Source of the DNA: CAWCWN01 sp963799245 | Lineage (GTDB): Bacteria > Chloroflexota > Ktedonobacteria > Ktedonobacterales > Ktedonobacteraceae | Reading direction: 5' to 3' | Assembly (NCBI GenBank): GCA_963799245.1 | Contig: CAWCWN010000003.1 | Span: forward strand, 124,001 to 188,000 | Length of the DNA stretch: 64,000 nucleotides | Part shown: positions 62,615-64,000 of the stretch, piece by piece | Position numbering within the stretch: the first letter of the stretch is position 1 | Layout of the letters: each line of letters begins with the position of its first letter | Notes under the pieces: generated by a model | The model's database searches: none | Told to the model about the DNA's origin: nothing | The model's input: the letters and a program-made list of their open reading frames with translations, nothing else | Program-made: the position numbers and the translations under genes

Positions 62615-64000
62615 CCCTCTTCTGTCAAGTCGGGGTAGAATGAAAGAAAAAGGAGATAGAGTGTTCAGTCAACAGGAGTGATGAGTCATGACACAGGCGA
62701 GACAAGCAACTCCTCCCGTCACCTTTGTAGACGAGTACTGTGCGCTCTATCAGGATATTTTCCCCGATGTGCGCAGCTTTGAACATTTCAAACACCTGCA
62801 TGTCGGCATGCTGGCGGAGATCAAACGCAAGACGCTGCCCGCCATCGCCAAAGCCGTCGGCGAGAGCGATCCGCAGGCGCTGCACCACTTTGTGGCCAAT
62901 GCCCCATGGAGTGGGGAAGATCTGCGGGCCAGACGGCTGACCAAGCTGAAGCTGGCGCTGGCTGGAAGAGCGTTTACGCTGTGTCTCGACGAGACAGGCG
63001 ATCGCAAAAAAGGGAAAACCACCGATTATGTGGCTTCGCAATACATTGGGAACATTGGGAAGCTGGCCAATGGGATGGTGTCTGTCAATGCGTATGGGGT
63101 GCTCGATCACATCACCTTCCCGTTGCTCTTCAAAGTCTTCAAGCCCAGAGCGCGCTTGAAACCAGGAGACCGCTACAAGACCAAGCCAGAACTGGCGGTG
63201 GAGATCATCCAGGAACTGCAAGCGTTCGGCTTTCGCTTTGACGTCGTGCTGGCCGACTGTCTCTATGGGGAAAGTGGCGATTTCATCGGTGCGCTCGAAA
63301 AGCTTCACCTCAAGTATGTTCTGGCCATCCGTTCCAACCACGGGGTCTGGTTGCCCGCTGGCCAACACGTGCGGTATACCACTTGGCGTCCCTTTGAGCG
63401 TATCTTTTCTCATGGCGAGCAACAGACCCGTTACATTCGCGAGATCGTCTTCGGGAAGCGGGGAAGAATCCGCTATTACCAGCTCACCACCGATCCCCAA
63501 ACCCTGCCAAAGGAGAGCACCTGGTTCATCCTGACCAATTTGGAGGGCGACATCCGCACAAGCGTCGGCAACACCTATGGGCTGCGCACCTGGATCGAAT
63601 ACGGTTTCAAGCACGCGAAAAATGAACTTGGCTGGGCCGATTATCGCGTCACGGACTATGCCGAGATTGAGCGCTGGTGGGAGATCGTCGGAAGCCGCCT
63701 ACTTGCTGGTGAGCTTCCACTGCCCGGTCTTGCACCTTGCAGATCACGAAGCTGTGCCAGAACAGGCTCCTCAGGCCACCCCAGTCGAACACTTCCCTGA
63801 GCATCCTTGGTGGAATCCTGGGCATGGGTGGAAAAACACCCTGAACAACCTGCGACTCATTCTCCAGCCCTATGTCTTGTTCTGTTTGCTCCTGCCCTGG
63901 CTGCTTGTTTTTGACATTCCTTGTTTACGAACGGGTTTTGCTGAACTCACTGGTATTATGAACTTCTTCCATGCTTCTCTCCCAACTTGACAGAAGAGGG
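62615..64000 (+). mobile_element. IS701-family insertion sequence
   Basis: Inverted ends CCCTCTTCTGTCAAGTYGG at 62615-62633 and, inverted, 63982-64000; the right end is the last base of the window. Length 1386 bp. It carries one transposase gene with a frameshift. Confidence 0.85.
62688..63990 (+). pseudogene. IS701 transposase, one frameshift
   Basis: Frame 1 contains FTLCLDETGDRKKGKTTDYVASQYIGNIGKLANGMVSVNAYGV (first Asp), FDVVLADCLYGESGDFI (second Asp) and WIEYGFKHAKNELGWADYR (Glu), all typical of IS701. After WWEIVGS the frame diverges, while another frame continues AYLLVSFHCPVLHLADHEA to the end at 63990. One extra base near 63,694-63,700 accounts for it. The DDE core is intact upstream of the shift, so partial activity cannot be ruled out. 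Confidence 0.85.

Noticed and set aside
62625..63614. 329-codon minus-strand frame
   Set aside because: Antisense to the IS701 transposase, which carries the clear DDE motifs.

Overview
The window looks like a piece of a Chloroflexota chromosome, most plausibly class Ktedonobacteria. This is an inference from gene content: a very large AAA/LuxR regulator, DUF5666 lipoproteins, a zinc-ribbon Ser/Thr kinase with a membrane sensor, many small Cys-rich proteins, many decaying insertion sequences, and extended -10 promoters of the TGGTATAAT type. No marker gene for taxonomy is present, so the rank is not proven.

Bases 1-29,500 are core-like. They carry an acetate transporter, a double universal stress protein, a nickel/cobalt permease, formamidopyrimidine-DNA glycosylase (mutM), two secreted lipoproteins, a membrane kinase, RNase Z, glucokinase, a LysR regulator, an LLM oxidoreductase, cbpA-cbpM, prephenate dehydratase, an Mrp-type P-loop protein, a (frameshifted) cation diffusion facilitator, an EamA transporter, an acyl-CoA ligase, a Crp/Fnr regulator and a three-gene polyprenyl-phosphate sugar operon (UbiA-type transferase, flippase-like protein, polyprenyl-P-mannose-type synthase). 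Well-formed intrinsic terminators separate most units.

Bases 29,550-45,154 are an accessory island anchored on a tRNA-Asp gene. The 13-base 3' end of that tRNA (CCCGTCGGTTCCG) recurs in the same orientation at 33,117, 42,112 and 45,142, each time followed by an AT-rich hairpin. I read this as three integrated or tandemly accreted elements. Element A (29.6-33.1 kb) holds a dead serine recombinase whose reading frame ends inside the tRNA, a TnpB transposon and a truncated regulator. Element B (33.1-42.1 kb) holds the AAA/LuxR regulator, a duplicated 272-bp unit, methyltransferases and a DUF1326-DUF2182 pair. Element C (42.1-45.2 kb) is a 3-kb unit with a plasmid-type actin (ParM-like) and a partner gene (ParR-like), flanked by direct repeats that include a small HTH gene. 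Element C is the best candidate for an undescribed mobile system.

Bases 45,155-64,000 are mixed. Intact genes (two tandem ATP-grasp ligases, a GH127 arabinofuranosidase, HU, small conserved proteins, a beta-helix protein) alternate with gene fragments (HAD, aminotransferase, alpha/beta hydrolase, DUF4062, SWIM-associated) and with IS630-, IS5-, IS701- and other DDE-type elements. A piece of the AAA/LuxR gene is duplicated 28 kb away with an in-frame 243-bp deletion and is cut by an IS701-type element whose right end coincides with the window end.
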